The notes under the pieces are model-generated. The model was not told the origin of the DNA. It ran no database searches and worked only from the letters and a program-made list of their open reading frames with translations. Position numbers and translations under genes: made by a program. Positions 50,101 through 61,206 of a DNA stretch of 64,000 bases are shown one piece after another (within the stretch, counting starts at the first letter, position 1; every line of letters starts with the position of its first letter). This DNA comes from Grammothele lineata (lineage: Eukaryota; Basidiomycota; Agaricomycetes; Polyporales; Polyporaceae), in contig NDFF03000049.1 of assembly GCA_002150815.3 (NCBI GenBank), positions 1-64,000 on the forward strand, read 5' to 3'.

Positions 50101-50330
50101 AAATCTTGAGGACACTAGGAGGCGAGGTATGTCATCCAGTACGGCTCGTTGGCTCTATGGGATAGCGTATTGATTCGCCGGTCGGACAGGTTCATCGCCA
50201 GGTCGAGAGCCGCCTTCGTGAGCATTTCTCGCAGCCGCAGCTTGCCCAGCCGGTCCGCTCGTCACGCCCTCGCAGCTCGACTTCAGAAGACCGTGAAACG
50301 CGGCGCCGGGTCAAGGTCGAGCCTATGTGA
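47105..50330 (+). CDS. SEY1: SEY1, ER-fusion dynamin-like GTPase
   Basis: Atlastin/RHD3-family GTPase that fuses ER tubules and keeps the cortical ER network. Model: join(47105..47247, 47302..47399, 47452..47526, 47761..47846, 47897..48060, 48112..48448, 48501..48699, 48758..49134, 49188..49326, 49380..49606, 49658..50001, 50060..50126, 50190..50330), 798 residues (794 if the last exon starts at 50202; both acceptors keep frame). P-loop GSQSTGKS at 74-81, switch region QTTKGIWMCKG, G3 [16 protein letters not shown]4 RD in [11 protein letters not shown]. Helical bundles follow, then two membrane segments near 695-750 ([30 protein letters not shown]) and a short Arg-rich tail. Two adjacent ATGs start the frame. 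Length and order match the family closely. Confidence 0.95.
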
Positions 50331-51012
50331 ACGAAACCCCTTGTACGCAGAACCGCATACAACCCTCGTTCTCGGAAGGCGGGATGGACAGATTAACGCA
50401 CATAATGGCATGAACGCACGATTGGTTTGGATTTGTCCTCGTATACTGCAAGCCTTATCCCTTCAGTGTAATTATTTGGTTTGAACGATCACTTATGATA
50501 ACGCCCACTTCCCGATTTCATTTGGATGATTCGCAGTAAGCAGTTCAGCGCTGTCCGTGCTGACGACGGCAGGATCGACATACTTCCTGGGCTTAGGAGT
50601 ACATCTCTCGTGAGTTCCGCCATAATCCCGCGTAGTCTGAGATAACGTCGAGCCTCCGCTAGGCCTACGAGTTGTCTGACGCATTACCATCGTGCAGAGA
50701 CAAGAAAGACTTGCACCACACGAGAGGCTGGGACGACCTCCTCTGCATGAGCGCTAGCCCATCATGGTAGTCTGACGGTTATATTTATTATGGCGTACGG
50801 CAAAACACTATCGAAGGTCGTCGGGCCAGTGATGCAGATTGTCTCATCGCGTGTCTACTGCTCCGCGGTTCTTTGAAAGGCCCGAACAGCAGGGTGAGTC
50901 CAGGCTCGAGTGCGTGTGAGGGGCGCCGCATATTTTAATGCTGGTCTTCCCCGCAGAGCTTCACCATAGCTATCCCTCCAACCTCATCCACCTCGCACTT
51001 CGCAAGTCCCCT
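50331..51012. other. Intergenic, SEY1 to 151-residue unknown
   Basis: 682 bp between two plus-strand genes. It should contain the SEY1 3' UTR and the promoter of the next gene. No further feature was recognised. Confidence 0.45.
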
Positions 51013-51669
51013 ATGCCTGCCCAGAGACAGAACCCTGTGGACGAGTACTTTGAAGAGCTCATAACTCTGGGCTCGCCAGACAATAATCCGATGTGAGTCG
51101 TCGAGACCAAGGTATCGGGTCAGAGAAATCTGGGATTATCGATGTCCTCGCTTGTCCGGCTCATCGTGGCACCAAGTACTGTGTACAGTCTCGAGCATTG
51201 ATCATTGTCCACAGGGGCGCGATTGCAAAAGATATTTTAGATGGAAAAACTCGTGATCAAGTGAACAAGGCTCGAGCGTTGGTGAGTATATGCACACATC
51301 CTTCGGTTTAAGTCTCTCCGATTCTCATTATGTATCGTGGCTCCCTCAAACCGACTTCAGGTTAGGTTCATGAACCAGACTGTCAGAGACTTGGGCTTTG
51401 ACCGGGACTCCGCTGCCTGGACGGCTATGTGGGCTCCGCAATTCGCCCGAGAGGATCCTCAGGAGATGGCGCACGTCCGCTCCCTGTTGTATCAATTCGA
51501 TATCGGCATGGATATGATCAAAATACTCCGCAGCAAGGTGGACCTAGTCAAGCAGGCTTTAGAGACTCAGCTAGCCGATGGGACTCCGCTCGGGGATGTC
51601 TTACGCACATACGCTTCTGAAGTCGGGGGCGTGATGGACGAGCTTCACGTGGTTCTCGCCGGACATTGA
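51013..51669 (+). CDS. Uncharacterised 151-residue protein
   Basis: Three-exon gene I do not recognise. Model: join(51013..51092, 51215..51281, 51361..51669), 151 residues, with phases 2 and 0 at the junctions and clean GTGAGT donors. It starts MPAQRQNPVDEYFEELITLG, continues through GAIAKDILDGKTRDQVNKAR, and has a mostly alpha-helical, charged C-terminal half (EMAHVRSLLYQFDIGMDMIK). No signal peptide, membrane segment, cysteine motif or known catalytic pattern is visible. Standard splice sites and a coherent helical protein support a real gene. Its place between SEY1 and UTP25 on the same strand gives no functional hint, since basidiomycete neighbours are usually unrelated. Confidence 0.75.
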
Positions 51670-52177
51670 AGGAGGCTCCCTCATGTTGTTTGAAGTCCTT
51701 ATGTTGTGTGTATGAATAGTATGCAGGAATTTTGTTGCTGTCGCCCGTGTCGTGTCTCGTGCGAAAGGCTGGTACAACCCGTGCATGTGCAAAGGGAAAG
51801 TTCTCTTTGACTTGTTGACAAGTTTGTGGCTAATGTCGCGTATATAGGCTTCGTAACCGAGGCTATGGAGGATGGTAACTACTGCCTGCTTATTGGGTTA
51901 CCATCGCGAGATAGATAGGAGGTAGTTGGTCCAACGCTCCCAGAGAATCTTCGTAGCAGGGCCGCTGTATGATAGTTAGTACGGCCCAGAGGGAGACGCT
52001 ATGGCCCATAGAGTCCGCGGTTCGAGCCTGAGAGTCAACACGTTTTTCATGACTTTTGAGAAATAGTTCACGTGATGTCGCGCGTAACGAGAATTGCTGC
52101 TCTTCGTCCGGCGGCGCGCGCCGTTGTACCCAGAGGTGAATTCTGGAGTCCTATTCCTGCTCATCCCGCCTCTCGCC
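51670..52177. other. Intergenic, 151-residue unknown to UTP25
   Basis: 508 bp between two plus-strand genes, expected to hold the 3' UTR of the first and the promoter of UTP25. A tRNA-like B-box near 52018 was examined and rejected. Confidence 0.45.
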
Positions 52178-54691
52178 ATGGCTATAGACGGGTCAAGCTC
52201 GACGACGACACGTCTTTTGACTCTCCTTAATGTTTCTGCAACTAAAACTGGCAAAAGGAAACGAGCGTTCTACGAGGAGAGCAAGCCTACTGAGAAGCTG
52301 AACAAGAAACGCGCCGTGCAGTTCTCTTCTGACCAAGAGGGCAGAGGGCCAGGATCGGAGAAAGAAGCTGTTGTGGATGCGGAAGTCATCTCAGAAAGCG
52401 CAGAAGGGGCGGACGAAGATGCGGCTGAGGAGGATGAGCTCGGTGAGCGCATTTACATTGTCAATCTTGTTCCAGCCAGTCTGAAACTTTGAGCAGGGGT
52501 CACCGCCGACCCGTATGAGACGCATTTCGGTTTAGCACCTACAGTGCTATCCGACAAGTCACGCGAGGCCGTAGACAAGAAGGAATGGACGACGAAACGG
52601 GGGAAATATGGTAGGCTGGGCGCTGTGGCTGAGTCTGTGCCCGAGGGCACGGATTACTCGGAGGTCGCAAACGCAAAACACAAAGTAAGCATCACACTAT
52701 ATATGATTCGACTCGTGAACAAACCCCGTATGTGCGTAGATTTCAGACAAGCTGCGAGAGCCCCTGGAATTGAGACAGGCCAAACTCCCTCGAGGTGCGT
52801 TGATGATCCCCGCCGCTCAATACGTTTGTGGTCTTGATGCTGTAAACGTCAGAATTGGTTGAGCTACAAAGAGACCTCCTAAACACGCTCTCCTCCTACC
52901 GTGATCTATACGTCACTCGGACGCCGTTGGAGAGCCAGCCCAGTTTCCGTGAAGTTTTGACGCTACATGCTCTGAATCACGTAGACAGGTATGTACCTTT
53001 CATCCATAATTGAGGGGTACGTCGCTAACCGCCATACCCCACAGGAAGCGTCGCCGTGTAATGAAGAATAACGAACGTATCTCGAGCGCCATTAAGGCCG
53101 GAAACCCTCCTCCGGAAGACGTGCAGGATCAGGGCTTCACACGACCTTCAGTGCTCATACTCCTCCCTTTCCGATCATTCGCCCTCCGATGGATATCCGC
53201 TCTCACTGCGCATACGCCTTCGTCTCATTATCAAATCGAGAATCACGCGCGCTTCCAGTCTGAATTCGGGTTACCCCCTGGTGCCGTCGACAAGCTGGCT
53301 AGCGCTGAGCCTGGTGCATATCCCCGAGATCACGTTGAGATGTTCAGAGGGAATGTGGACGACAGCTTCAGGCTCGGTGTAAAGCTTACGAAGAAGAGCG
53401 TGAAGTTGTTCGCCGATTTTTATGGTTGTGATCTTATTGTCGCCAGTCCTCTTGGTCTCAGGATGTCCATCGAGAAGGAAAAGTATGTGTATTCTCCTTG
53501 TTTTGGTCTTACGCCGAGTCTGATTACTCATTCGCAGGAACGGGGACTTCCTTTCATCCATCGAGATAGTAATTGTGGACCAGATGGATGCCCTCGCTAT
53601 GCAAAACTGGGAACACGTTCAGGTCAGCATATGCTCAATATGTACGAGGGCCTGATCTCATGACGTTGTGTAGTTCGTGTTCAGCCATCTCAACCAGATG
53701 CCTAAGGAGTCGCACGATGTCGACTTCTCGCGCATCAAGCCATGGTATCTGGACGGCCAGTGAGTACATCACTTTTTACGTCTCGATTCTATTCTCATCG
53801 TCCTGTAGTGCCGCCTACTTGAGGCAAACAGTCTTGTTGTCGGCATACGAGACTCCAGAGACCCGTGCACTCTTCAATCACTCGCTCAAGAACGTGGCAG
53901 GCAAAATCCGCAGCGAGAGGAGATGGCCACCAGTCGAGGTACCGGAGGGTATAGATCAGGTACGTTCTCCGGTTCGTCCTTGTACTAGTTCCGCTTATAA
54001 ATCAATCCCTCAGAACTTTGTCCAATTTGATTGCAACAGTCCGAAAGATGAACCAGAGAAGCGCTTCCAGTACTTTACGACGCAGGCGAGTGCATCATTA
54101 TGACGCGGAAGAGATTGGAGTGTATGCTAACCGTATATTCAGGTACTTCCTGCGGTCCTCAAGTCTGCTGTACAGAGCGCAAACACGGTCATCTTTGTTC
54201 CGTCGTCCCTTGATTTCATCCGTGTTCAAAACCACTTCCGCAAGAATGTGGGCGTATCTTACACGGTTCTATCTGAGTACGAGTTCAGTGTCTTGCCGCC
54301 ACAATCCGATGACTGATAGCGTGTGCAGGTATTCATCAAACCAGGACATCTCCCGTGCACGACAAGCTTTTTTCTCCGGAAAGAAGGCCTTTCTACTAAT
54401 CAGCGAAAGGTTCCACTTCTTCAGGAGGTATGCTATGTAGTTCTTGGCTTCAATCACGTTGCTCACGCGCTGCGCAGATACAAGCTACGCGGAATCCGCA
54501 ACCTCGTGTTCTATGGACCGCCTGATCACGCACAGTTTTACACGGAGTTCCTTTCGTACCCGTTCCTTGACGATGGCGTTGATGCATCCGACGTGACATG
54601 CAGAATACTTTACTCAAAGTACGATTGGTTGCGATTAGAACGTATTGCAGGAACGGAGGGCGCTGTCAAGTTGATTAGGCAGGGGGCGTAA
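52178..54691 (+). CDS. UTP25: UTP25, U3 snoRNP-associated rRNA processing factor
   Basis: Nucleolar SSU-processome component (DUF1253 / digestive-organ-expansion-factor family) needed for 18S rRNA maturation. Model: join(52178..52442, 52497..52684, 52740..52794, 52853..52988, 53045..53482, 53538..53622, 53674..53759, 53809..53959, 54014..54085, 54143..54276, 54329..54427, 54478..54691), 640 residues. The N-terminus is basic then acidic. The core is a degenerate helicase-like fold: [57 protein letters not shown] (a DEAD-like DQMD), [19 protein letters not shown], and [20 protein letters not shown] then GPP. Walker A is absent, as usual in this family. The intron at 54086-54142 needs a GC donor (CAG then GCGAGT). 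Exon joins reproduce the family order without gaps. Confidence 0.95.
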
Positions 54692-55889
54692 GTAGTAACA
54701 TGGACATCCACCCCTGTTGTGTGTAGTACGCTGTCTACTCCCTGTAGTGTCGTACTGTATGAGCCCTGTTGTATCTCGCCGTGTTCCATGTTATCTTTGT
54801 AAAAAAGTTGACTTGACGGCTGTTTTTGCGATCACTTGAACCCGGAAGCCTTGCTAATGGTGGGGTTTGGACCCAGAAGCAGGCTCCTAAACCATCCGCC
54901 TATAGTGTTCTCGTTCTCGTATTCGATAGCGTGTGTCGAATTTTGTATGTTACGAAAAAGGCAATGTCATAGACCGAGCTTACATCATATGTTGCGAACG
55001 GAGACCTGCTATATTAGGCCTGACTAAGGAGAAGAGAACACTATAGGCACCTGGACATCACTGATTACCGAGCTAATTGTCTTGCGACGCTGTCCCCCGT
55101 ATGGCAAGCTAACAAGCCCCAGAGTCGTTGCTACCACATACTGGCAGTTCCGCTGGCAATCCGCCCCAGTTCTTCCCCTACAAGGTAATGAAACAACGCT
55201 CCCGCTGAGAAGTCTTGCAAGGGGCGCCTCCAGGCTGATAAGAGGATTATCTCCCGCGTCTGATTAGAGATAAGCCGGGCGGCGAGTAACCCGCGCATCA
55301 GCGCGCCTCGGCAAGTGCGCGCGCAATCCCCCGCCCAGGCGGCACCGTTACCCACGGTGCCTAGACACCCGTGCTCATCGTGGACGACGACGCCGGCGAC
55401 TATCCCCCCTCCCCCCTCCATTTCTTACTCGTTTTCCTCCGTTCTTTTTCTGTTTCGACGTAAACATACATTTTTGACGCACTGGTATTAGTATCTCAGC
55501 GAGTTATAGAGAGACCGGGCAGGCTCTTGAACGTGGGCAAGCACCTGAGGTCCCGGGCGCCCGGGGACTCGGTGCTCGGCAAGATGACGTGGCGTGTGTA
55601 TCGCTGCGCCTCGGCAAGTGACGCGCCGCGCCTTGTCGCGCCGGCACCGGCGCCATCGCCTGTCGCCCCGCCCCGCCCCACGCTGGCGTTGTCCCCGACG
55701 ACACTCACGCATCACAGTAAGGGGCAGCGCCCGGCGTTGAGTATAAGGCACAGCATAGTGCGCATCAATCAGCGGCCGCTCGACTCTAGCGTGCGACATT
55801 TACCGACGCTTGGTACGAACGTTCCCGTGGTCATTGTGTGTGATAATCTATCTATACTCATCCCTTCACAGTATAAGGCCCATGGACGC
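54692..55889. other. Intergenic, UTP25 to repeat region
   Basis: About 1.2 kb with the UTP25 3' UTR at its left end. No coding region was recognised in the remainder, which leads into duplicated DNA. Confidence 0.45.
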
Positions 55890-56058
55890 GACACAGGCAC
55901 TGGGGCAGAGACGGCCTCGAAGCGTCAAGCTCCCTCTCGCCAATCCGACTACCATAATCGCCGTTTCAACAGCGACACAGGCACTAAGGCATAGACGGCC
56001 TCGAAGTGTCAGGCTCCTCTCGCCAGTCCGATTACCACAACCGCCGTTTCAACAGCCC
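55890..56058. repeat. 84-bp tandem duplication
   Basis: Two adjacent copies, starting at 55890 and 55974, both beginning GACACAGGCACT and running through GACGGCCTCGAAG(C/T)GTCA and CGCCGTTTCAACAGC. They differ at scattered positions. No coding role is apparent. Confidence 0.8.
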
Positions 56059-56299
56059 AGTGCTCAAGGACGCCGCAGCGTTCGTGGCATGAGCGAGGCT
56101 TCGGCACACAGCAAAGGGCGCCGGGATTTGATGGGCGTTGAGTATCCCTCGCTATGTATGTGATCTCTCGGCTAGCGATCTCGCGCGATCGTAAGATTGA
56201 CGATCTTCGCCTCCGGACTCATGACATCATTCCAGTGCAGTTGGTACCTTCATGCGCGCGCCAGAGCAAGCCTACTAACTATTACCTTCTGACGCGCGC

Positions 56300-57905
56300 G
56301 CGCAGCCTCTGGGCACGCTCGCGAGACCGTTTTGTACTGGTAAGTCTCTCGTTTCGTCTATCTTAGCAGCGCGCGCCGCGCTCGAGACCCCTTGTGTAGC
56401 TATTACATGTCGGTGCTCAGTGCGCGCGCCCTCTGTTCATAGGCTCGTGAGGCCTTGTAGTGGTGAGTCTCTCGCTTCCTCTATCTTTATCGCCCACGCG
56501 CTGCACTCACTCGAGACCCCTTGTAGCTATTACATGTTGGTGCTCAGTGCGCGCGCACTCTGTGCACGCTCGCGAGACCGTCTTGTAGCGGTGAGTCTCT
56601 CGCTTCCTCTATCTTTATCACCTACTCGCCGCACTCACTCGAGACCCCTGTAGCTATTACATGTTGGTGCTCAGCGCGTGCGCTCTCTGTCCATAGGCTC
56701 GCGAGACCGTCTTGTAGCGGTGAGTCTCTCGCTTCCTCTATCTTTATCACCTACTCGCCGCACTCACTCGAGACCCCTTGTAGTTATCACATGTTGGTGC
56801 TCAGCGCGCGCGCCCTCTTGGCACGCTCGCGAGACCGTCTTGTACTGGTGAGTCTCTCGCTTCCTCTATCTTTATCGCCCACGCGCCGCGCTCACTCGTC
56901 GTGTGCGGCGTTTCGCGGCCCGTGGGCGTCTGATATGCTGACCCACTGACCGTGAGACAATTCAACAAAGCCACCGTCACGGTGTCTGTTGTTGAGAAGT
57001 CGTTCTGCCCTGTCCTTTGCTTTCCTCCGTTTTACAGTACCGGGTGCGTATGTCCTCATGGCCGCTCTCTCTCGTTTCGATGTTCATGTCTGCTGTTCTT
57101 TTTAGCGCGTCATACCATCACCCGTTTTCTCCGAGCCTTACCGCAACGCAAGGCCATGTTCAGGCAAGCTGCGGCCATGGGGGTTTATCTGAGATAGCCG
57201 TCTCGCTTAACAGGTGAGTTGTACGTCCTTCGCGATGTGTTAGCGATCCTCGCTCGTTTTTCCTCCCTTCTTTCTCGCTGTCACCTCCTCTCGTTACCAC
57301 CCATCCCTCTTCCGCGATCCGCTCTCACCATGGGTAAATCACGACGCTCACGCGCCGTCCGTGTTGTAGCTCCAGCTCCGTACCCCTCTGACCATCGTCA
57401 AGGCCTACACAGCTACACGCAGAAAACCTACACGCCCCTCGATATTGCTCAGCGCGTGCACAGTCTGGGCGCGCTCGCGAGACCATGCTGTACTGGTGAG
57501 TCTCTCGCTTCCTCTATCTTTATCGCCCACGCGCCGCGCTCACTCGAGACCCCTTGTAGCTATTACATGTTGGTGCTCAGCGCGCGCGCCCTCTTGGCAC
57601 GCTCGCGAGACCGTTTTGTACTTCGCGAGACCGTTTTGTACTGGTGAGTCTCTCGTTTCGTCTATCTTGGCAGCGTGCGCCGCGCTTGAGACCCCTTGTG
57701 TAGCTATTACATGTTGGTGCTCAACGAGCGCGCCCTCTTGGCACGCTCGCGAGACCGTCTTGTAGCGGTGAGTCTCTCGCTTCCTCTATCTTTATCGCCC
57801 ACTCGCCGCGCTCACTCGCGACACCTTGTAGCTATTACATACTAGGGCTCCGCCCGCGCGCCCTCACGGTGAGTCTCTCTCACTTCCTCTATCTTTATCG
57901 CACAA
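56300..57905 (+). repeat. Array of about 125-bp intron-exon-like units (9 copies)
   Basis: Nine occurrences of G(T/G)(G/A)AGTCTCTC(G/T), at 56340, 56463, 56591, 56720, 56848, 57496, 57644, 57768 and 57869. The spacing is mostly 123-129 bp, with one 648-bp gap occupied by different sequence. Each unit reads: GTGAGTCTCTCGCTTCCTC, TATCTTTATCGCCCAC, a CTCACTCGAGACCCCTTGTAG block, CTATTACATGTTGGTGCTCA, a GC-alternating tract, and CACGCTCGCGAGACCGT before the next GTGAGT. The first half (about 64 bp) has the look of a short intron: GTGAGT donor, pyrimidine-rich body, CTCAC branch-like motif and TTGTAG acceptor. The last copy is partial. Confidence 0.85.
57330..57765 (+). CDS. Possible repeat-derived spliced ORF (103 residues)
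   Basis: Speculative model: join(57330..57495, 57560..57643, 57704..57765). An ATG in good context (CACCATGGG) opens MGKSRRSRAVRVVAPAP. The exon ends exactly at a repeat GTGAGT, and the next two exons are the exon halves of repeat units, giving two copies of AITCWCS..PSWHARETVL before a TAG. Frame is kept through both junctions, which need not happen by chance. Against it: the product resembles nothing I know, its second half is Cys/Trp-rich repeat translation, and the same units further left have no matching start. Confidence 0.28.
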
Positions 57906-58427
57906 CGCTTTCTAGCGATTAGATACAGTCATTGAGCGCGCAACCGTCTTCGTGCGTGGGGCTCATTCCCTCTATGTCGCCCATATGTCAGCTAGGGGAG
58001 GCACTACTCGCGCGCTTTGTAGCTCAGGAGTACAAGCAACGTCAGCTTGGATCATGTGTATTAAGCAGATAACGTAGAGGATGTAGGTAGGACATAGGAG
58101 CGAACGAGAGCGAAGGGAATTTGCGGTAGAGGCATACTACGTAAAGTGACAGAGAAGCGATGGAAACTATGAGCGCATGCGATACAGGCAGCAGGCAATG
58201 ACAGCAACGAGGTTATAATAGCGTGGAGATATAGCACGAGACAAGCGGATGAGCAGGCAAGCCGCAGGGGGAGGGGAGGGGAGGGGAGGGGGGAGAGGAG
58301 GGGGGAGGTACAATGCATAAGCGAAAGAGATGTCTAAGCAAGAGTAGTATGACGCATAACGCGGGGGATGACGAAGGGGAAGGGGAGAACGAGAGACGCC
58401 ACAAGCACTACACAAGCACCAGAGAAC
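57906..58427. other. Intergenic with G-rich tract
   Basis: Spacer between the repeat array and the transposon-like block. At 58267-58308 there is a run of GGGGA repeats on the plus strand, a strong G-quadruplex candidate, in what is likely the 3' UTR of the minus-strand accessory gene that ends at 58428. Confidence 0.5.
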
Positions 58428-60137
58428 TCACGAACCGCCTTTCCGTCCTCCACCACTCTTCTTGGACGACTTGCGGACGGCCATCCTACGCCCATCATGT
58501 CCAGTCACAACGTCCATCTCAATGAAGCCGCCATCCTGACGCTTGCGTTTCCGAGGAGCCTTCTGCAGTGGCGCCTGGGCCATGGTCGCATCAACGGGCG
58601 CAGAGGTCGTGGTTGCAGAGGAAGGGGTCGCCGCAGACGGGGTTACAGAGGATGAGGCCGCAGAGGACGAGGCCGCAGTAGCGGATGACGATGTTGCAGG
58701 CGCGGAAGGGGTAGAAGAGGGTGTGGGGGAGGGTGCCCTGGACGAGGAGAGGGACGGCGTGTTCGCGGGCGGAATCAAGGAGTCATCACTTGAGCCGCCA
58801 GCGGACGGCTGCTGGTGCGCGGCGCGCTCGGCCGAGCGCGTCTTCTCCCACGCCTGGAACTCATCATCCGACAGCTGCCGGAAAGCAGTGGGCCCGTGCG
58901 TCCAGCCGTCGATGAGGGTGTTTAGGAGGGTGATGGACGAAATGTCCCCGGGAGCGCAAAAACGGTCGAGAGGCCACTGAATGATGATAATACCATAGAT
59001 CGCCGTTATGTGGTCGTCGAAGTTGGCGTACTGCATCTTCGTGACTCGGCCCCCAGTGATCTCCGCTGCATTGCAAGTCAGCTGCGATGAGCGAAGGGAT
59101 GGAGAACGCTCGTACACAGTTTGCTGTTGATCAGCTGCGCGGCTTGACGCTTCAATGCCAGAACCTTGCCTTGATAGCCTTGTTTAACTCCTATGCGTGC
59201 CGTCAGTCAGAGTGCGCGGCACAACCCTAGAAGCTGTCTAAACGTACCCATGATGCCCGAGAGACAATACCCCTCCATTCGCACCACGAAATCCTGAACG
59301 GTGACGCGCGCGATGAGATGGACGAAGTCGGCTAGCCGCTTGTTAGTATAGAAGACATAAGGCTTGAAGATGTCGGACGGCGAGTCGCGCGCCGCGAGCA
59401 CCATGACGTGAACACCTGTCCGCGCGCTCATCGCTTTGAGCTGCGGCGTTTGTGGTTAGGCCGATGACCCACACGAAATGACTAAAACGTACCGTGTTCT
59501 CGACACTTTTAAGTGTGGCACGTGCGTCATTGAACTTCAAAACGGAGAGCGTATGCGACACTTCGTTCTCTGTTTCACGGCGGCGCTTGAGCTCTTGAAG
59601 CCGTTCCTCAGTTGCCGCCACTTGCTCCTCCTTCGTCATCGCGTGCCACAGCGCGCGCACCTCTTGGATGATGCCGTCCTCGGATACGCGTTTGCGGTCC
59701 GTACCCTCGGGGAGGTCTAATGTCGCATTCCAGGTTCAGCATGTATACGGCAATCGGGATGGCAGGCATTGGCAAGACGTACCCGTGTTCCTCCGCTCGA
59801 ACTCAAGACTGACGAACGCGTTCCAACGGCTAGGGAGGCGCTTCTTGCTATGTACTCTCACATATTGCATGATCATGTCATAATAATACTTAGCTCCGTG
59901 GCGTGGATGGGCCCGCGCAATCTCCTCGGCGAGCTGCCACATTTGGTCCCGGGCGCGAGCCACGGCGGCGGCGATGGACTGTTTGCTCGCCTCACGAAGC
60001 AGCCTCCGCTGAGCCTTCTGGATGTTGGTCAGCTTGACCCCCCGCTTACGATGCCGCCATGGGGTGCGCGTCTTGGCCTGCGCGCGCGCCTCCTTGAGAA
60101 TCTTAGAAAGACCCTCTCCGCCGCGTACGTGAACCAT
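58428..60137 (-). CDS. Transposon-associated accessory protein, basidiomycete multicopy family
   Basis: Model: complement(join(58428..59065, 59116..59190, 59248..59440, 59493..59716, 59783..60137)), 494 residues, frame kept throughout; the start is uncertain and upstream exons are possible. Recognisable blocks: YYYDMIMQYVRVHSKKRLPS then RWNAFV; EDGIIQEVRALWHAMTKEEQ, then a Glu/Arg-rich helix; ARTGVHVMVLAARDS with DFVVRMEGYCLSGIMG; and MQYANFDDHITAIYGIIIIQ followed by WPL. This order matches a family I remember as present in many copies in Agaricomycetes near KDZ transposases. I know no biochemical function. A low-complexity Ser/Ala/Pro stretch and a basic C-terminus (RRMAVRKSSKKSGGGRKGGS) suggest a nuclear protein. 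No internal stop, so it may be live. Confidence 0.7.
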
Positions 60138-61206
60138 CACGACGCCGACGGCGGACGCGGCGACGGAGGTCTGGCAGGGGGGGAGGGAGGCGAGGGGTGG
60201 ACGTTATAGGGTCGGAGCGGTAGGGGCCACGAATCAAGTCAAGCGCTATGCGAGAGAGGTACCAACCCAGGCGTGCGCGATGATACCTTCGACGGAGGTC
60301 GTGACGGGTCCGAATGGCAGGAGGAAGTCGCACCAGGCGTATGTAACGGCGAACGTAGGCGTGGGCGAAACGAGCGGTGCGGGCAGCGATAGACAAGATG
60401 TAGAGAGGGACGACGCGGGGATGACACGGGCGGGCGGCGCCCCGCACAAGCGATAGGGAGGCTAGGGAGACAACGTCGCGGGGCAAGGCGACTGCCCGGA
60501 ACGGTGGAGGTGGGCGATTGAAGGAAGCCACGATGAGGGAGACACAATGGATGGTACCCACCGCGTAGTGCGAGGCAAGGCAGAGACCACGAACCAAAAA
60601 AAACAAGGCGGGCCCCGGGGGAACTGAGACGGCCGTCACGAGTCCAGTTGAAGGAATGTGAGACGTGCGAGCCTGAGGTCCTGATGGAGAGTCGTCACGG
60701 CCGGTGAAGGAACAGGTGGCAGAGATGTATAGAGGGGATGTAGCGGTCGGGGATAGGTGTCGCGGTCGGGGATGGATGTAGCGGTCGGGGATGGGTGTCG
60801 CAGTCGGGGATGGGTGTCGCAGTCGGGGACGGGTGTCGCAGTTGGATTACGAGGGCAGCGCGGTTGGACGATAGGGACGTCGCAATCGAACAGAAGGCGC
60901 GCTGGAGCCGGAGGATATGATAGGTATCGCGGGCAGAGGGGGGAGCGGGGCACGGGGTGTCGCGGTGAATGCGTACGATGGCTAACAACCACAACTATTT
61001 ATGCAATATGCGAGCAGGAGCTACGTAACAGGACTATAGAGAATGTTGCATTGGTACAAAGTTCGTAAAATCAATCCGGCTCCGTGTCCGCCCAGCGAAA
61101 CGACCCTGAACCCATTCACCGCACCTCATTGCCGTCGGTAAATGCTAACGGGGCTAAGGGCGTCCATAGCGACGCTGACGGCGACAGTACCGGGACGGAC
61201 GAGAGG
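60138..61206. other. Spacer between accessory genes, with minisatellite
   Basis: About 1.07 kb between two minus-strand genes. It should hold the promoter of the left gene and the 3' UTR of the right one. A 19-bp minisatellite lies inside. Open frames here are mostly translations of that repeat. Confidence 0.5.
60735..60845. repeat. 19-bp minisatellite, about 6 copies
   Basis: Tandem units of GGGGATGGGTGTCGCAGTC with variants (GGATAGG, GGATGGATGTAGCGG, GGACGGG). The last three units are nearly identical and the left ones more diverged. Guanine runs recur every 19 bp on the plus strand. It lies upstream of the accessory gene that starts near 60137. Confidence 0.85.

Noticed and set aside
52005..52035. 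tRNA B-box-like sequence (GGTTCGAGCC)
   Set aside because: The T-arm stem has a mismatch, no matching A-box lies at the right distance, and no acceptor stem can be formed.
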